From Actinacidiphila rubida (lineage in GTDB: Bacteria > Actinomycetota > Actinomycetes > Streptomycetales > Streptomycetaceae): a stretch of DNA of 64,000 nt. The first letter of the stretch is position 1, and each line of letters opens with the position of its first letter. A model generated the notes under the pieces. That model worked only from the letters and a program-made list of their open reading frames with translations, searched no databases and was not told where the DNA came from. The position numbers and the translations under genes are program-made. Of this stretch, positions 41,427-49,856 are shown in pieces. Where the stretch lies: positions 38,210 through 102,209 of the forward strand of contig NZ_FODD01000031.1 of assembly GCF_900110255.1 (NCBI RefSeq), read 5' to 3'.

Positions 41427-42329
41427 TCAGAGGGTGAGGATGATGCGCTTGTGCACCTCGCCGCTTTCCAGCAGGCGGTGGGCCTGTGCGGCTTGAGCCA
41501 TGGGCATGGTCATCCGCTCCCGCATCGTCAGCCGTCCCTCGGCGAGCATCGTCATGGCCTCGTCCAGCGCGCCGGGCGCGCGGTCGGGCGATGGGTGGGA
41601 GAGCATGACGCCGAAGTCGGCCGCCGCGGGATCGGACAGGGTGATCACGCGTTCAGGTCCCCCGGCCAGGCTGACGGCGTCGGCCAGTACGCCCTTGCCT
41701 GCGGCGTCGAAGACGGCCTGGACGTCGCCCGACCGGCGCACCTCATCGAGGAGCCCGGGGCCGTAGCGCACCGGGGTCGCGCCCAACCGCGCGGCCAGTG
41801 CGTCGTCGCGAGCGCCGACGGCACTGAGCACCTTCACGCCTTGGGCGACGGCCAGTTGGGTGGCGATGACACCCACCGATCCGCCGCCGCCGAACAGCAG
41901 AAGGGTCTCCCCCCGCTTGACGTCGAGTTGGCGCAGCACTCCCGCGGCCGCCTCGGCGGAACTCGGCAGGGCCGCGGCGTCCACCCAGGACACCGCCGCG
42001 GGCTTGCGCGTCCAGATCGACGCGAGCGCGTACTGCGCGTAGCCGCCGAGGCCGAACAGCAGTGCCGCGACCTCGTCCCCGACGGCGGTACCCTCCACGC
42101 CCGGGCCCACGGCGTCGACAGTGCCGGCGGCCTCGAAGCCCAGTACGGTGTCCGGCCCCAAGGGGAAAGCCTTCAGATGACCGCCCCGGATCGCCAGGTC
42201 GGTCGGACCGACGCCCGCCGCCTTCACCTTGATCCTGATCTGGCCATCGGCCGGCTCCGGCAGCGACACCTCCGCCCATCGCAGAACCTCCGGCGGCCCG
42301 AACCCGGACAGCACCACAGCACCCGGCAT
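41427..42329 (-). CDS. NADPH:quinone reductase-like zinc-independent alcohol dehydrogenase
   Basis: A medium-chain dehydrogenase/reductase of 300 residues. GroES-like N-terminus (AVVLSGFGPPEVLRWAEVSLPEPADGQIRIKVKAAGVGPTDLAIRGG, GFEAAGTVDAVGPGVEG), nucleotide-binding loop LLLFGGGGSVGVIATQLAVAQGVKVLSAVGARDD near residues 145-175, and C-terminal EGRLTMRERMTMPMAQAAQAHRLLESGEVHKRIILTL. The catalytic-zinc Cys/His ligands are absent, as in quinone oxidoreductases. The promoter carries one of three copies of the cluster's 18-bp dyad, so it is probably repressed by the adjacent MarR protein. Confidence 0.93.
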   Translation of the reverse strand: MPGAVVLSGFGPPEVLRWAEVSLPEPADGQIRIKVKAAGVGPTDLAIRGGHLKAFPLGPDTVLGFEAAGTVDAVGPGVEGTAVGDEVAALLFGLGGYAQYALASIWTRKPAAVSWVDAAALPSSAEAAAGVLRQLDVKRGETLLLFGGGGSVGVIATQLAVAQGVKVLSAVGARDDALAARLGATPVRYGPGLLDEVRRSGDVQAVFDAAGKGVLADAVSLAGGPERVITLSDPAAADFGVMLSHPSPDRAPGALDEAMTMLAEGRLTMRERMTMPMAQAAQAHRLLESGEVHKRIILTL

Positions 42330-42379
42330 GTCTCCTCATTTCGTGGCTTCACATGGCTCGGCGACCGACGCCTCACCTA

Positions 42380-42397
42380 TAGTTGATACGTCACCTA
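42380..42397. promoter_or_regulatory. Predicted MarR operator upstream of quinone oxidoreductase
   Basis: TAGTTGATACGTCACCTA, a dyad matching TAGNTGAYRYGTCAMCTA, lies 51-68 bp upstream of the oxidoreductase start. It overlaps a direct repeat of TCACCTATA at 42373 and 42391 (18-bp period). Confidence 0.65.
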
Positions 42398-42485
42398 TAT
42401 GGGGGTGGCGTGGGGAACAGCAGACGTGGCCGTCACCGCAGGCGTCAGCGGGTCGTCGGTTCGGGCGGACCGGCGAGCACCGGCC

Positions 42486-42950
42486 TCAACGGTCCGTGCT
42501 GATCTTCCCGATGATCGTCTCGGAGATCTCGGCCAGCATGGCGACCTGGCCGGGGGTGAGGTGGTCGAGCAGCAGGCGCCGGACGTCCTCGACATGCCGG
42601 GGTGCGGCGGCTTCGATCGCCGCACGGCCGGCAGGGGTGACCATCACGTACGCTCCGCGCCCGTCTTCGGCGCACTCGTCGCGTGCGAGGAGGCCGCGCT
42701 GGACCATGCGTTTGAGCTGGTGGGACACCCTGCTCTTCTCCCACCCGAGCACCTTGGTGAGTTCGAGGATGCGCAACCGGCCGCCGGGGACGCGGCTCAG
42801 CTCCGCCAGCACCGGGTATTCGGCCCCGGACAGCCCGAACTCGCTCTGCATGACCCGGCCGGCTTCGCTCACCACCAGGTCGTGCATCCGCAGCATGCCG
42901 CGCCACGCCCGTTCCTCCACCGGGGTGAGCCAGCGGGGCTCCATGTCCAT
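42486..42950 (-). CDS. MarR-family transcriptional regulator
   Basis: A 154-residue winged-helix dimer. Core: MHDLVVSEAGRVMQSEFGLSGAEYPVLAELSRVPGGRLRILELTKVLGWEKSRVSHQLKRMVQRGLLARDECAEDGRGAYVMVTPAGRAAIEAAAPRHVEDVRRLLLDHLTPGQ, with the recognition helix SRVSHQLKRM near residues 70-80 and the wing DECAEDGRGAYV. It sits between the LLM and quinone oxidoreductase genes on the same strand and is the natural candidate to bind the three 18-bp dyads at 42380, 44851 and 49343. There is no Cys in a position suggesting OhrR-like redox sensing, so a small-molecule ligand is likely. Start ATG 42950, with weak ribosome site. Confidence 0.92.
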   Translation of the reverse strand: MDMEPRWLTPVEERAWRGMLRMHDLVVSEAGRVMQSEFGLSGAEYPVLAELSRVPGGRLRILELTKVLGWEKSRVSHQLKRMVQRGLLARDECAEDGRGAYVMVTPAGRAAIEAAAPRHVEDVRRLLLDHLTPGQVAMLAEISETIIGKISTDR

Positions 42951-43053
42951 GCGTGCATGGTACGAGAAGGTTGATGTCTCCACCGCCCTGGCTGCCACCG
43001 CCCTCACTGCGGCTCCCCCGCCGTCGCCGCTCGCCGCCCGGAGGGCGCGGGCG

Positions 43054-43914
43054 TCAGCGGGCCAGCGGTGCCAGTGCTCGCCATTGGGCGAGCGGCAGCC
43101 CCCGGCCGTCGCCGATGGCGTGGAGAGCGACGTGGGTGGCACCGGCATCGAGGTGGGCGCGAATGCGCGCGTCGATGGCGTCGAGGCCGCCCCACGCGAC
43201 GACGGCGTCGATCAGCCGATCGCTCCCGCCGTGGGCGAGGTCGTCCGCGGTGAAGCCCTGCCGCTGCAGGCTGCCGGCGTAGTGGCCCATGCCGATGAAC
43301 GGCGCCAGGAACCCGCGGGCCGTGGCCCGGGCGCGCTCCGGGTCGTCGTCCACGACGACGGCCTGGTACGGGGCGAGCAGCGGGGCGGGGCCGAGCAACT
43401 CGCGCGCGCCCGCGGTGAACTCCGGCGTGACGAGGAAGGGGTGCGTGCCGGCACTGCGCCGGCCGGCCAGTTCCGTGAGCTTGGGCCCCATCGCGGCGAC
43501 GAGGCGCTCATCGGCGGGAACGGCGGTGGGCGCCTGGTCGAGCTGGTCGAGGTAGGCATTGAGCGCGGCCAGCGGACGGTACGTCCCCCCGGCCTGCTGC
43601 GCGGCCGCGGCGTCGCTCACCCCGAGGCCGAGCAGGAGCCGGTGGCCGTACTCCTTGCTCAGCCGGGCGTGTCCGGCCGCCATGTCGGCCGCACTGTGGC
43701 GCCAGATACTGAGGACGCCGGTGGCCACCGCGGTCTCGTCGGTGGCCCGCAGCAGGCGTTCCGCGTCCCCGAGGATGTCGCCGCCACCGAGGCCGGGGAT
43801 CCACAACGCTCCCCAGCCGTGCTGGCCCAGTTCGGCCGCGGCCTCGTGGATCTCCACGGGGTCGGGGTGCAGGCGAAGTTCCGGGCTCCAGATGCCGGTG
43901 GTCCCGATGTCCAT
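43054..43914 (-). CDS. LLM-class F420-dependent oxidoreductase
   Basis: A luciferase-like TIM-barrel enzyme of 286 residues. Characteristic segments: MDIGTTGIWSPELRLHPDPVEIHEAAAELGQHGWGALWIPGLGGGDILGDAERLLRATDETAVATGVLSIWRHSAADMAAGHARLSKEYGHRLLLGLGVSD and late DAIDARIRAHLDAGATHVALHAI. This is the actinobacterial F420-type pattern. The substrate is unknown; the context of epoxide hydrolases, SDR and quinone reductase suggests oxidation or reduction of a hydrophobic xenobiotic (inference). It follows the SDR gene after 117 bp on the same strand. Confidence 0.88.
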   Translation of the reverse strand: MDIGTTGIWSPELRLHPDPVEIHEAAAELGQHGWGALWIPGLGGGDILGDAERLLRATDETAVATGVLSIWRHSAADMAAGHARLSKEYGHRLLLGLGVSDAAAAQQAGGTYRPLAALNAYLDQLDQAPTAVPADERLVAAMGPKLTELAGRRSAGTHPFLVTPEFTAGARELLGPAPLLAPYQAVVVDDDPERARATARGFLAPFIGMGHYAGSLQRQGFTADDLAHGGSDRLIDAVVAWGGLDAIDARIRAHLDAGATHVALHAIGDGRGLPLAQWRALAPLAR

Positions 43915-44031
43915 GTGCGTCTTCCTCGGTAGTGGTCCGGCCCGAATCCGCCGCGGGCGGGAGGGTGGGAGGGTGGAGAAGCCGGCCGGCGGGCCGGTCG
44001 CCCTGAGGGGATCGACCCGCTGGTGTCGGCG

Positions 44032-44781
44032 TCAGATCTGGTTGGCGCCGCCGTCGACGTAGATCTCGGTGCCGGTGATGAAGCTCGACTCGCTGGTGGC
44101 GAGGAAGAGCGCGAGGCTCGCGACCTCCTGGGGCTGACCCATGCGACCGAGCGGCACGCCCGCGGCGAGCGCCTCCCGGAGCTGGGCCGCCTGCTCCTCG
44201 TCGGGGGCGAGCCCGTTGAGGCCGGGGGTCGTGATGGGTCCGGGCGCGATCGTGTTGACGCGGATGCCGCGACCGCGCAACTCGTTCGCCCAGGTCCGGG
44301 CGAAGGAGCGGATCGCGGCCTTGGAGGCGCCGTAGACACCGAACGCCTCGTTGCCGACCGTGGCGGCGGTGGAGCCGGTGAGGATCACCGACGCGCCGTC
44401 GACCAGGAGCGGGAGGGCCTTCTGCACGGTGAAGAGCGTCCCCTTGACGTTGGTGCCGAAGGTGGCCTCGAAGTGCTCCTCGGTGATCTCTTCCAGCCTG
44501 GAGAACGCACCCCCGCCGGCGTTGGCGAACAGGACGTCGATACGGTGCCCGGCGTCGGAGACGGTGGTGTAGAGGCGGTCGAGGTCCGCGAGGTCGCTGC
44601 TGTCGGCCTGGACGCCGGTCACGTTTCCGCCGATCCGCGCGACCGCCTGGTCGAGGGCGTCCTTGCGGCGCCCGGTGATGTAGACGTGAGCGCCCTCCCG
44701 GCTGAAGCGCTCTGCCGTGGCCAGCCCGATGCCGCTGGTGCCACCGGTGATCACGACCGTCTTGCCGTCCAGCTGTCCCAT
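44032..44781 (-). CDS. Short-chain dehydrogenase/reductase
   Basis: A classical SDR of 249 residues with every landmark: cofactor loop TGGTSGIGLATAERF near residues 13-25, NAGGG at about 90, Ser in ILTGSTAA, catalytic YGASK (VYGASKAAIRSFARTWANELRGRGIRVNTIAPGPITTPG), and ending GTEIYVDGGANQI. The RRK after the second strand (ITGRRKDAL) favours NADPH. It has its own strong promoter with the -35 box inside a predicted MarR operator, 70 bp upstream. Start ATG 44781 has AGGAG. Confidence 0.95.
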   Translation of the reverse strand: MGQLDGKTVVITGGTSGIGLATAERFSREGAHVYITGRRKDALDQAVARIGGNVTGVQADSSDLADLDRLYTTVSDAGHRIDVLFANAGGGAFSRLEEITEEHFEATFGTNVKGTLFTVQKALPLLVDGASVILTGSTAATVGNEAFGVYGASKAAIRSFARTWANELRGRGIRVNTIAPGPITTPGLNGLAPDEEQAAQLREALAAGVPLGRMGQPQEVASLALFLATSESSFITGTEIYVDGGANQI

Positions 44782-44836
44782 GGTGTGCTCCTGTCTCCGA
44801 GCGATTCATGATCGCTCTTCTATTCAACCTTCAACT

Positions 44837-44868
44837 AAAATAGATCCACTTAGATGACGTGTCAACTA
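44837..44868 (-). promoter_or_regulatory. SDR promoter with embedded MarR-type operator
   Basis: On the minus strand -35 TTGACA (44865-44860) and -10 TATTTT (44842-44837) are 17 bp apart, close to consensus. The -35 is inside the 18-bp dyad TAGATGACGTGTCAACTA (44851-44868 on plus). The dyad also overlaps the stop codon of the upstream MFS gene. Confidence 0.8.
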
Positions 44869-46131
44869 CTTCACCGTGCCCTCCTTTCTGTGAGCCCTGC
44901 CCGCGGGCACCAGGGCGCCGAGCAGCACCGCGACGGCGCCGGCCGCGAAGGCAGTCGTGGTGCCGCGGTGGTCGGTCAGCGCCCCGCCCACCAGCGAGCC
45001 GAGCGCGAGGAACGTCTGCGAGGCGCTGACCAGCAAGGCGAGGGCGGCGTCCGGGGCGTGCGGGAGCGCACGGGTGACCCGGATCTGGCCGATCAGGGGC
45101 ACCGCCCCGAAGGCCGCACCCCACAGGAGGACGAGAACCACGGTGACGGGTGTCGCGGTGGTGAGGGTGAGCGCCAGCACGGCGCCGGCGAGGATGACGG
45201 CTGCGCACGCCGCCATGCCCCGGGGCGAGCGGCCCGAGGCGAAGCCGATGAGCAGATTGCCCGCCAGGCCCGCCAGCCCGTACCCGAGCAGCACCGCGGT
45301 GACCGTGCGGGAGCCGAGGTGGGCGTGCTGCTGGAGGTAGGGGGTGATGTAGGTGTAGGCGGCGAAGTGGCCGAAGAACACGGCCGAGGTGGCGAGCAGC
45401 GCGAGTGCGACCGGGGGCCGGCGCAGCGCCCTGGCGAGCGTGGCAGCGCGTACCGCCCCGGTGGGCCTGAGCGCGGGCAGAGCGATGCTCAGCAGCGCCA
45501 CGGCCAGTCCCGCGGCGGCGGCCGCGATGACGAAGGCGGTGCGCCAGCCCGCGAGATGTCCGATCAGCGCGCCGAGCGGGAGGCTGATGACGGTGCCGGC
45601 GGAGATGCCGGCCGTGATCAGCGAGGCCGCGCGGTCGGCGTCGGCGGGTGCGATGAGGCGGCTGCCGATGCCCGCTCCCATGGCCCAGAACCCGCCGACG
45701 CTCAGCCCCAGCAGAACGCGTGCGGCCAGCATCACACCCAGGTTGGGCGCCAGGGCGGCCAGTCCGTCGGACACGGTGATCAGGGCGGCGAGGGCGATCA
45801 GGACGTGCCGGCGATCCAGCCTGCCGGAGGCGACGGTGAGCAGCGGTGCGGCCACCGCGGCCGTGACTCCGGGCACGACCACCAGAAGGCCCGCGGTGCC
45901 GGTGTCCACGTGGAGGCCATCGCCGATGGCGGGCAGCAGGCCGACGGGCAGGAACTCCGAGAGGACCAGCACGAACGACACCGCGGCCACGGACGCCACC
46001 GCCGGCCATCCACCACGCGGCCGTCCCGGCTCCGGCTGCGGCTTCGCTGTCTCCTTACGTACGGTCGAGGGCGCGGCCTCGGTCCTGGACCCGGCCAGGG
46101 GGCCGCCGTGCGTCGCGGGCCGGCTGTTCAT
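44866..46131 (-). CDS. MFS efflux transporter
   Basis: A permease of 421 residues with twelve predicted helices, of the arabinose-efflux/drug-exporter type. A Pro/Arg-rich N-terminal tail leads into WPAVASVAAVSFVLVLSEFLPVGLLPAIGDGLHVDTGTAGLLVVVPGVTAAVAAPLLTVASGRLDRRHVLIALAALITVSDGLAALAPNLGVMLAARVLLGLSVGGFWAMGAGIGSRL. The motif-A-like loop SGRLDRRHVL and motif-C-like GLSVGGFWAMGAG are visible. It probably exports a substrate or product of the surrounding enzymes (inference). ATG 46131 has ACGGAG upstream. Lies between the second epoxide hydrolase and the SDR. Confidence 0.9.
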   Translation of the reverse strand: MNSRPATHGGPLAGSRTEAAPSTVRKETAKPQPEPGRPRGGWPAVASVAAVSFVLVLSEFLPVGLLPAIGDGLHVDTGTAGLLVVVPGVTAAVAAPLLTVASGRLDRRHVLIALAALITVSDGLAALAPNLGVMLAARVLLGLSVGGFWAMGAGIGSRLIAPADADRAASLITAGISAGTVISLPLGALIGHLAGWRTAFVIAAAAAGLAVALLSIALPALRPTGAVRAATLARALRRPPVALALLATSAVFFGHFAAYTYITPYLQQHAHLGSRTVTAVLLGYGLAGLAGNLLIGFASGRSPRGMAACAAVILAGAVLALTLTTATPVTVVLVLLWGAAFGAVPLIGQIRVTRALPHAPDAALALLVSASQTFLALGSLVGGALTDHRGTTTAFAAGAVAVLLGALVPAGRAHRKEGTVK

Positions 46132-46236
46132 GGCGCTCCGTAAGTTGCTGGACTGGACGGCGGCCCGGGTGGGCCGGATGCCGGGGGGCGGCACGCGCCT
46201 GCTCGCGCGTGCCGCCGAACCGTCGACGGGGGGGCG

Positions 46237-47577
46237 CTACTTCACCAGTCGCGTGAACTTCCGGACTTCTTCGGCGAAGAGCTGCGGCTGCTCGAACGCC
46301 GCGAAGTGCCCCCCGAAGGGGAGCTGGTCGTTGAAGTAGGCCAAGTCGCTGTAGGCCCGCTCGGCCCAGATCCTGGGGCTGCGCACCAGCTCGTGCGGGA
46401 ACACGCTCAGCCCGACCGGCAGTTCGAGCGTGGTCAGCCCGCCGCCGCCGGAGTTCTGCCAGTAGATGCGGGCCGAGGAGGCGGCGGTGTCGGTGAGCCA
46501 GTACAGCGTGATGTTGTCCAGGATCTCGTCCGTCGACAGGACGCCCTGCGGCCGGCCCGTGTTGTCCGTCCAGTCCAGGAACTTCTCGTAGATCCAGGAG
46601 GCCTGTCCCGAGGGCGAGTCGGCCAGGGCGTAGCCGATGGTCTGCGGGCGGGTGGTCTGCTCCTGGAAGTAGCCGGAGTACTGGGCGGAGAAGGTCTGGA
46701 TCTCGTCCAGTGCCGCCTGCTCGGCCGCGGTGACCGTGCCGGTGACCGGCGGGCTGAAGGCGTACTCCGGGAAGTTCAGGTGCGTGCCGATCAGGCCCTT
46801 GGGCCGCAGCTTGCCGAGCTGGGTCGTCACGCCGCCGCCCCAGTCGCCGCCCTGCGCGATGTAGCGGCGGTAGCCCAGGCGTTCCATCAAGGCGGCCCAG
46901 GCGGCCGCGGTGCGGGCGGTGGTCCAGCCGGTGGCGCTGGGCCGGTCGGAGAAGCCGAAGCCGGGCTGGGAGGGGATGACGACGTGGAAGGCGTCCTGCG
47001 CCGTGCCGCCGTACGCGGTGGGGTCGGTCAGCGGGCCGATCGCCTTCAGGAACTCCACGAACGAGCCGGGCCACCCGTGGGTGAGGATCAGCGGCGTGGC
47101 GTCGGCGTGCCGGGAGCGCACGTGGAGGAAGTGGATGCCCAGGCCGTCGATCCGGGTGCGGTACTGCCCCAGGGCGTTGATCCTCCGCTCGAAGCGCCGC
47201 CAGTCGTACTGCGTGCGCCAGTACTGCAACAGGCTTATCTGCTTGGCGAGTTGGACGCCCTGGGAGGCGTCGCCGACGGTTTCCCGATCCGGCAGGCGAA
47301 CGCTCGCCAGCCGGTGGCGCAGGTCCCTCAGGAGAGCTTCGGGGACGTTGACGTGCAGCGGTGTGATCTGTTCGGTGGCCTCGGGCAGGCGCAGGGGGCC
47401 GACCGTGCCGATGCCGCTGTCGGTGCCGCTGTCGGTGCCGGCGAACGCGAGGTTGGCGCCCATGACCGCGGGGACGGTCGCCAGGCCCGCGACGGTGGCG
47501 GTCCGCAGCAGGCTGCGCCGGGACGGCTGGAAGGGTACGGCGCCCGTGGCCAGATCGGGTTGACGTGATACACGCAT
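46237..47577 (-). CDS. Tat-exported epoxide hydrolase (second copy)
   Basis: A 446-residue paralog of the enzyme at 39970-41298, alike through the whole mature protein (HGWPGSFVEFLKAIGPLTDPTAYGG; YIAQGGDWGGGVTTQLGKLRPKGLIGTHLNFPEY; YSGYFQEQTTRPQTIGYALADSPSGQASWIYEKFLDWTD; GGHFAAFEQPQLFAEEVRKFTRLVK). A twin-arginine signal PSRRSLLRTATVAGLATVPAVMGANLAFA is present. The nucleophile Asp is in GGDWGG and the catalytic His in GGHFAAFEQP. ATG 47577 has GGAG at 7 nt. It is co-directional with the esterase and SnoaL genes upstream. Confidence 0.93.
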   Translation of the reverse strand: MRVSRQPDLATGAVPFQPSRRSLLRTATVAGLATVPAVMGANLAFAGTDSGTDSGIGTVGPLRLPEATEQITPLHVNVPEALLRDLRHRLASVRLPDRETVGDASQGVQLAKQISLLQYWRTQYDWRRFERRINALGQYRTRIDGLGIHFLHVRSRHADATPLILTHGWPGSFVEFLKAIGPLTDPTAYGGTAQDAFHVVIPSQPGFGFSDRPSATGWTTARTAAAWAALMERLGYRRYIAQGGDWGGGVTTQLGKLRPKGLIGTHLNFPEYAFSPPVTGTVTAAEQAALDEIQTFSAQYSGYFQEQTTRPQTIGYALADSPSGQASWIYEKFLDWTDNTGRPQGVLSTDEILDNITLYWLTDTAASSARIYWQNSGGGGLTTLELPVGLSVFPHELVRSPRIWAERAYSDLAYFNDQLPFGGHFAAFEQPQLFAEEVRKFTRLVK

Positions 47578-47720
47578 GGGAGCGCTCCAATTCCATGAAG
47601 TGGGCACCCGGGTGAACGGGTGCGGCGCGAGCAGGAAGATTCGTGACGCACACGGCGACGCGGCCGTCCCTCTGGGCCCGCCGCCTGGTCTGCGGGCGGC
47701 GGCGGACGGGCCACGGGCGG

Positions 47721-48692
47721 TCAGGCCACCGGGTGCAGGGCCTGCTTCAGGCTCGCCACCGCGAGCAGCACGGCGTGCTTGGCCGCCTCGGTGTCGTGGA
47801 GCGCGTTGACCATGACGAAGTCGTGGACGATGCCCCCGAACCGGGCGTTGGTGGCCGGCACGCCCGCCTGCCGCAGCCTGGCCGCGAACGCCTCGCCCTC
47901 GTCGCGCAGCACGTCGGCCTCGGCGGTGATGATCAGCGCGGGCGGCAGGCCCTTCAGGTCCTCCAGGCCGGCGCGCAGCGGCGAGACGGTGATCCGTCCG
48001 CGCTCCTCCTCGCTGGTGGTGTACTGGTCCCAGAACCACTTCATCCCGTCGCGGGCCAGGAAGTAGCCCTCGGCGAACTCCTCGTAGGAGGCGGTGTCGA
48101 AGGACGCGTCGGTGACCGGGTAGAACTCGACCTGCTTGACGAACCGGACGTCGCCGCGCTCCTTGGCCAGCAGTGTCAGGGCGATGGCCATGTTGCCGCC
48201 GACGGAGTCGCCGGCCACGGCGAGCCGCTGGGCGTCCAGGTTCCGGGCGGAGCCGCCGGCCGTCACCCATCGGGCCACCGCGTAGCTCTGCTCCAGGGCC
48301 ACCGGGTAGCCGGCCTCCGGCGCGTGGTCGTACTCGGGGAAGACCACGGCGGCGTTCACGCCGACGGCCAGGTCGCGCACCAGCCGGTCGTGGGTGTGCG
48401 CGTTGCCGAAGACCCAACCGGCACCGTGCACGTAGAGGATGACCGGCAGTTGGGTGCCGGCCGATCCCGCGGGGCGGACGATGCGGACCCGGACGGTGCC
48501 GGTGGGCCCGGTCGGCACCTCCACCCATTCCTCGTCGATCTCCGGCTTGAAGATCTCCGCGTCCTGGACCTGGTCGACCGCCTTGCGGCCGTCCTCCGGC
48601 GGAAGCTGGTACAGGAACGGCGGCTGGGAGGTGGCGTCCACGAACGCCTGCGCGGCCGGTTCGAGGGCGATGCCGCGGGGGTTTCCGGACAT
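47721..48692 (-). CDS. Alpha/beta hydrolase of the hormone-sensitive-lipase family
   Basis: An esterase of 323 residues. The oxyanion motif, usually HGGGW, reads YVHGAGWVFGNAHTHDRLVRDLA near residues 90-112; the nucleophile elbow is VAGDSVGGNMAIALTLLAK; the acid is in LIITAEADVLRDEGEAFAARL; and the His is in GGIVHDFVMVNAL. It is clearly related to the second copy at 51099-52091, which shares the WFWDQY and EF(A)xGYFL segments. ATG 48692 has AGGAG. In the same run of minus-strand genes as SnoaL and the second epoxide hydrolase. Confidence 0.92.
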   Translation of the reverse strand: MSGNPRGIALEPAAQAFVDATSQPPFLYQLPPEDGRKAVDQVQDAEIFKPEIDEEWVEVPTGPTGTVRVRIVRPAGSAGTQLPVILYVHGAGWVFGNAHTHDRLVRDLAVGVNAAVVFPEYDHAPEAGYPVALEQSYAVARWVTAGGSARNLDAQRLAVAGDSVGGNMAIALTLLAKERGDVRFVKQVEFYPVTDASFDTASYEEFAEGYFLARDGMKWFWDQYTTSEEERGRITVSPLRAGLEDLKGLPPALIITAEADVLRDEGEAFAARLRQAGVPATNARFGGIVHDFVMVNALHDTEAAKHAVLLAVASLKQALHPVA

Positions 48693-48813
48693 GGCGGTAC
48701 TCCTTCTTTCGTTCACGGGGATCGACGGCCATGGGCCTGTCGCGCCGGATTCGGCGAAATGTGCTCAGATCAGGGCAGAAGGCCCACGAAGCAGGTCGGA
48801 TGCGTGCGCCTGG

Positions 48814-49251
48814 CTACCGGGCGGCGGCCTGCAAGGCGCCCAGGACGCCCAGCTGCCCGAACAGGACCGTGCCGGAGGGGTAGCAGTTGAACGACGCGAT
48901 CTTGCCGTCGCGGACCCGGAACACGTCGCAGCAGGGCACCTTGATCGTCTTGCCGGTGGGTGCGATCACACCGAACGGCGTGCGAAGAGGGCCGTCGTGC
49001 GTCCCGTTGAGGGACAGCTCCACGATGACGACGTCGCCCTGGACGTAGACGTCGTACAGCTCCCGGTGCATGTCCGGGAAGGCCTCGGCGTAGTTCTCGA
49101 CGGGCTGCGCGACGTCCTGTCCGCGGTAGGTCACGCCGACCGACTGGTCGGTGAACGTGCCGTCTTCGGTGAAGCAGGCGACCCACCCGGGAATGTCCTG
49201 GACCTCCGCCACCTGATAGGCGGCCCTGATGAACTTCTCGTTGTCCGACAT
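48814..49251 (-). CDS. SnoaL / NTF2-like protein
   Basis: A 145-residue cone-fold protein (FIRAAYQVAEVQDIPGWVACFTEDGTFTDQSVGVTYRGQDVAQPVENYAEAFPDMHRELYDVYVQGDVVIVELSLNGTHDGPLRTPFGVIAPTGKTIKVPCCDVFRVRDGKIASFNCYPSGTVLFGQLG). SnoaL-like proteins act as polyketide cyclases, isomerases or, in limonene-1,2-epoxide hydrolase, as epoxide hydrolases; the neighbouring epoxide hydrolases make the last option attractive but unproven. It is the first gene of the minus-strand run, with a regulated promoter upstream containing the shared dyad. Confidence 0.85.
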   Translation of the reverse strand: MSDNEKFIRAAYQVAEVQDIPGWVACFTEDGTFTDQSVGVTYRGQDVAQPVENYAEAFPDMHRELYDVYVQGDVVIVELSLNGTHDGPLRTPFGVIAPTGKTIKVPCCDVFRVRDGKIASFNCYPSGTVLFGQLGVLGALQAAAR

Positions 49252-49327
49252 GAGATCTCACTCCCTCTGCAGCGCGCGCACCGGTCGTGGCCGTACCGAT
49301 GCGGCGGGCGTTGCTCTCAGTTCGATC

Positions 49328-49360
49328 ACCCTAGGAATTATTTAGGTGACACGTCAACTT
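49328..49360 (-). promoter_or_regulatory. SnoaL promoter with embedded MarR-type operator
   Basis: On the minus strand -35 TTGACG (49357-49352) and -10 TAGGGT (49333-49328) are 18 bp apart. The -35 lies inside the dyad TAGGTGACACGTCAACTT (49343-49360 on plus), the same architecture as the SDR promoter. Confidence 0.75.
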
Positions 49361-49856
49361 TCTGACGGACGGCCTGACCATCCCTCCGGTGCCGGCTCCG
49401 ATTGAGCGACGTGGCGGCTCTGCCCGCCAGCGACCCGATTGCCGTCGTGACAGGTCAACACCCGACCGATGCCGAAACTAGCTCTCCGGGCGGAGCGAAA
49501 TTTGCCTGCCAGCGCGGCGTTCTTTCCTGCCAGCGCACGCGTGGTCGCGGGCGGGTGCCGGACACCGGCCACCCCTGCCGCGCTGCACTGGAGGAGGCAG
49601 AACCGGGTCCGCGGTCCACGAGTTCTGCCTGAGGTCCTGCCTGGAGGACGAAGCCGCCCGCTGATTGGCTTGTTCCAGCGGGTGGGAACCCGGGCCCCGG
49701 CGCAGCGGCCCGGTTGCCTCCCAGTGGGGTCGCCGTTCGTGTGACACGCCATGGGACGCACCGAGCCGCGGTCGGCCGATCTCGGGGCGGTACGGCCGCC
49801 CGCCTTGTTGCCGTCCGTACACAGCCCCGGAGTCGATTCCCCGAGGGGAGAGTTAC
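49361..49856. other. Long intergenic region before the AraC gene, with direct repeats
   Basis: No gene supported. It contains two 15-bp direct repeats, TTTGCCTGCCAGCGC (49501-49515) and CTTTCCTGCCAGCGC (49522-49536), 21 bp apart. That is two helical turns, the spacing typical of paired AraC-family half-sites on one DNA face. The AraC gene's own promoter and the far side of the SnoaL promoter also lie here. Confidence 0.55.
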
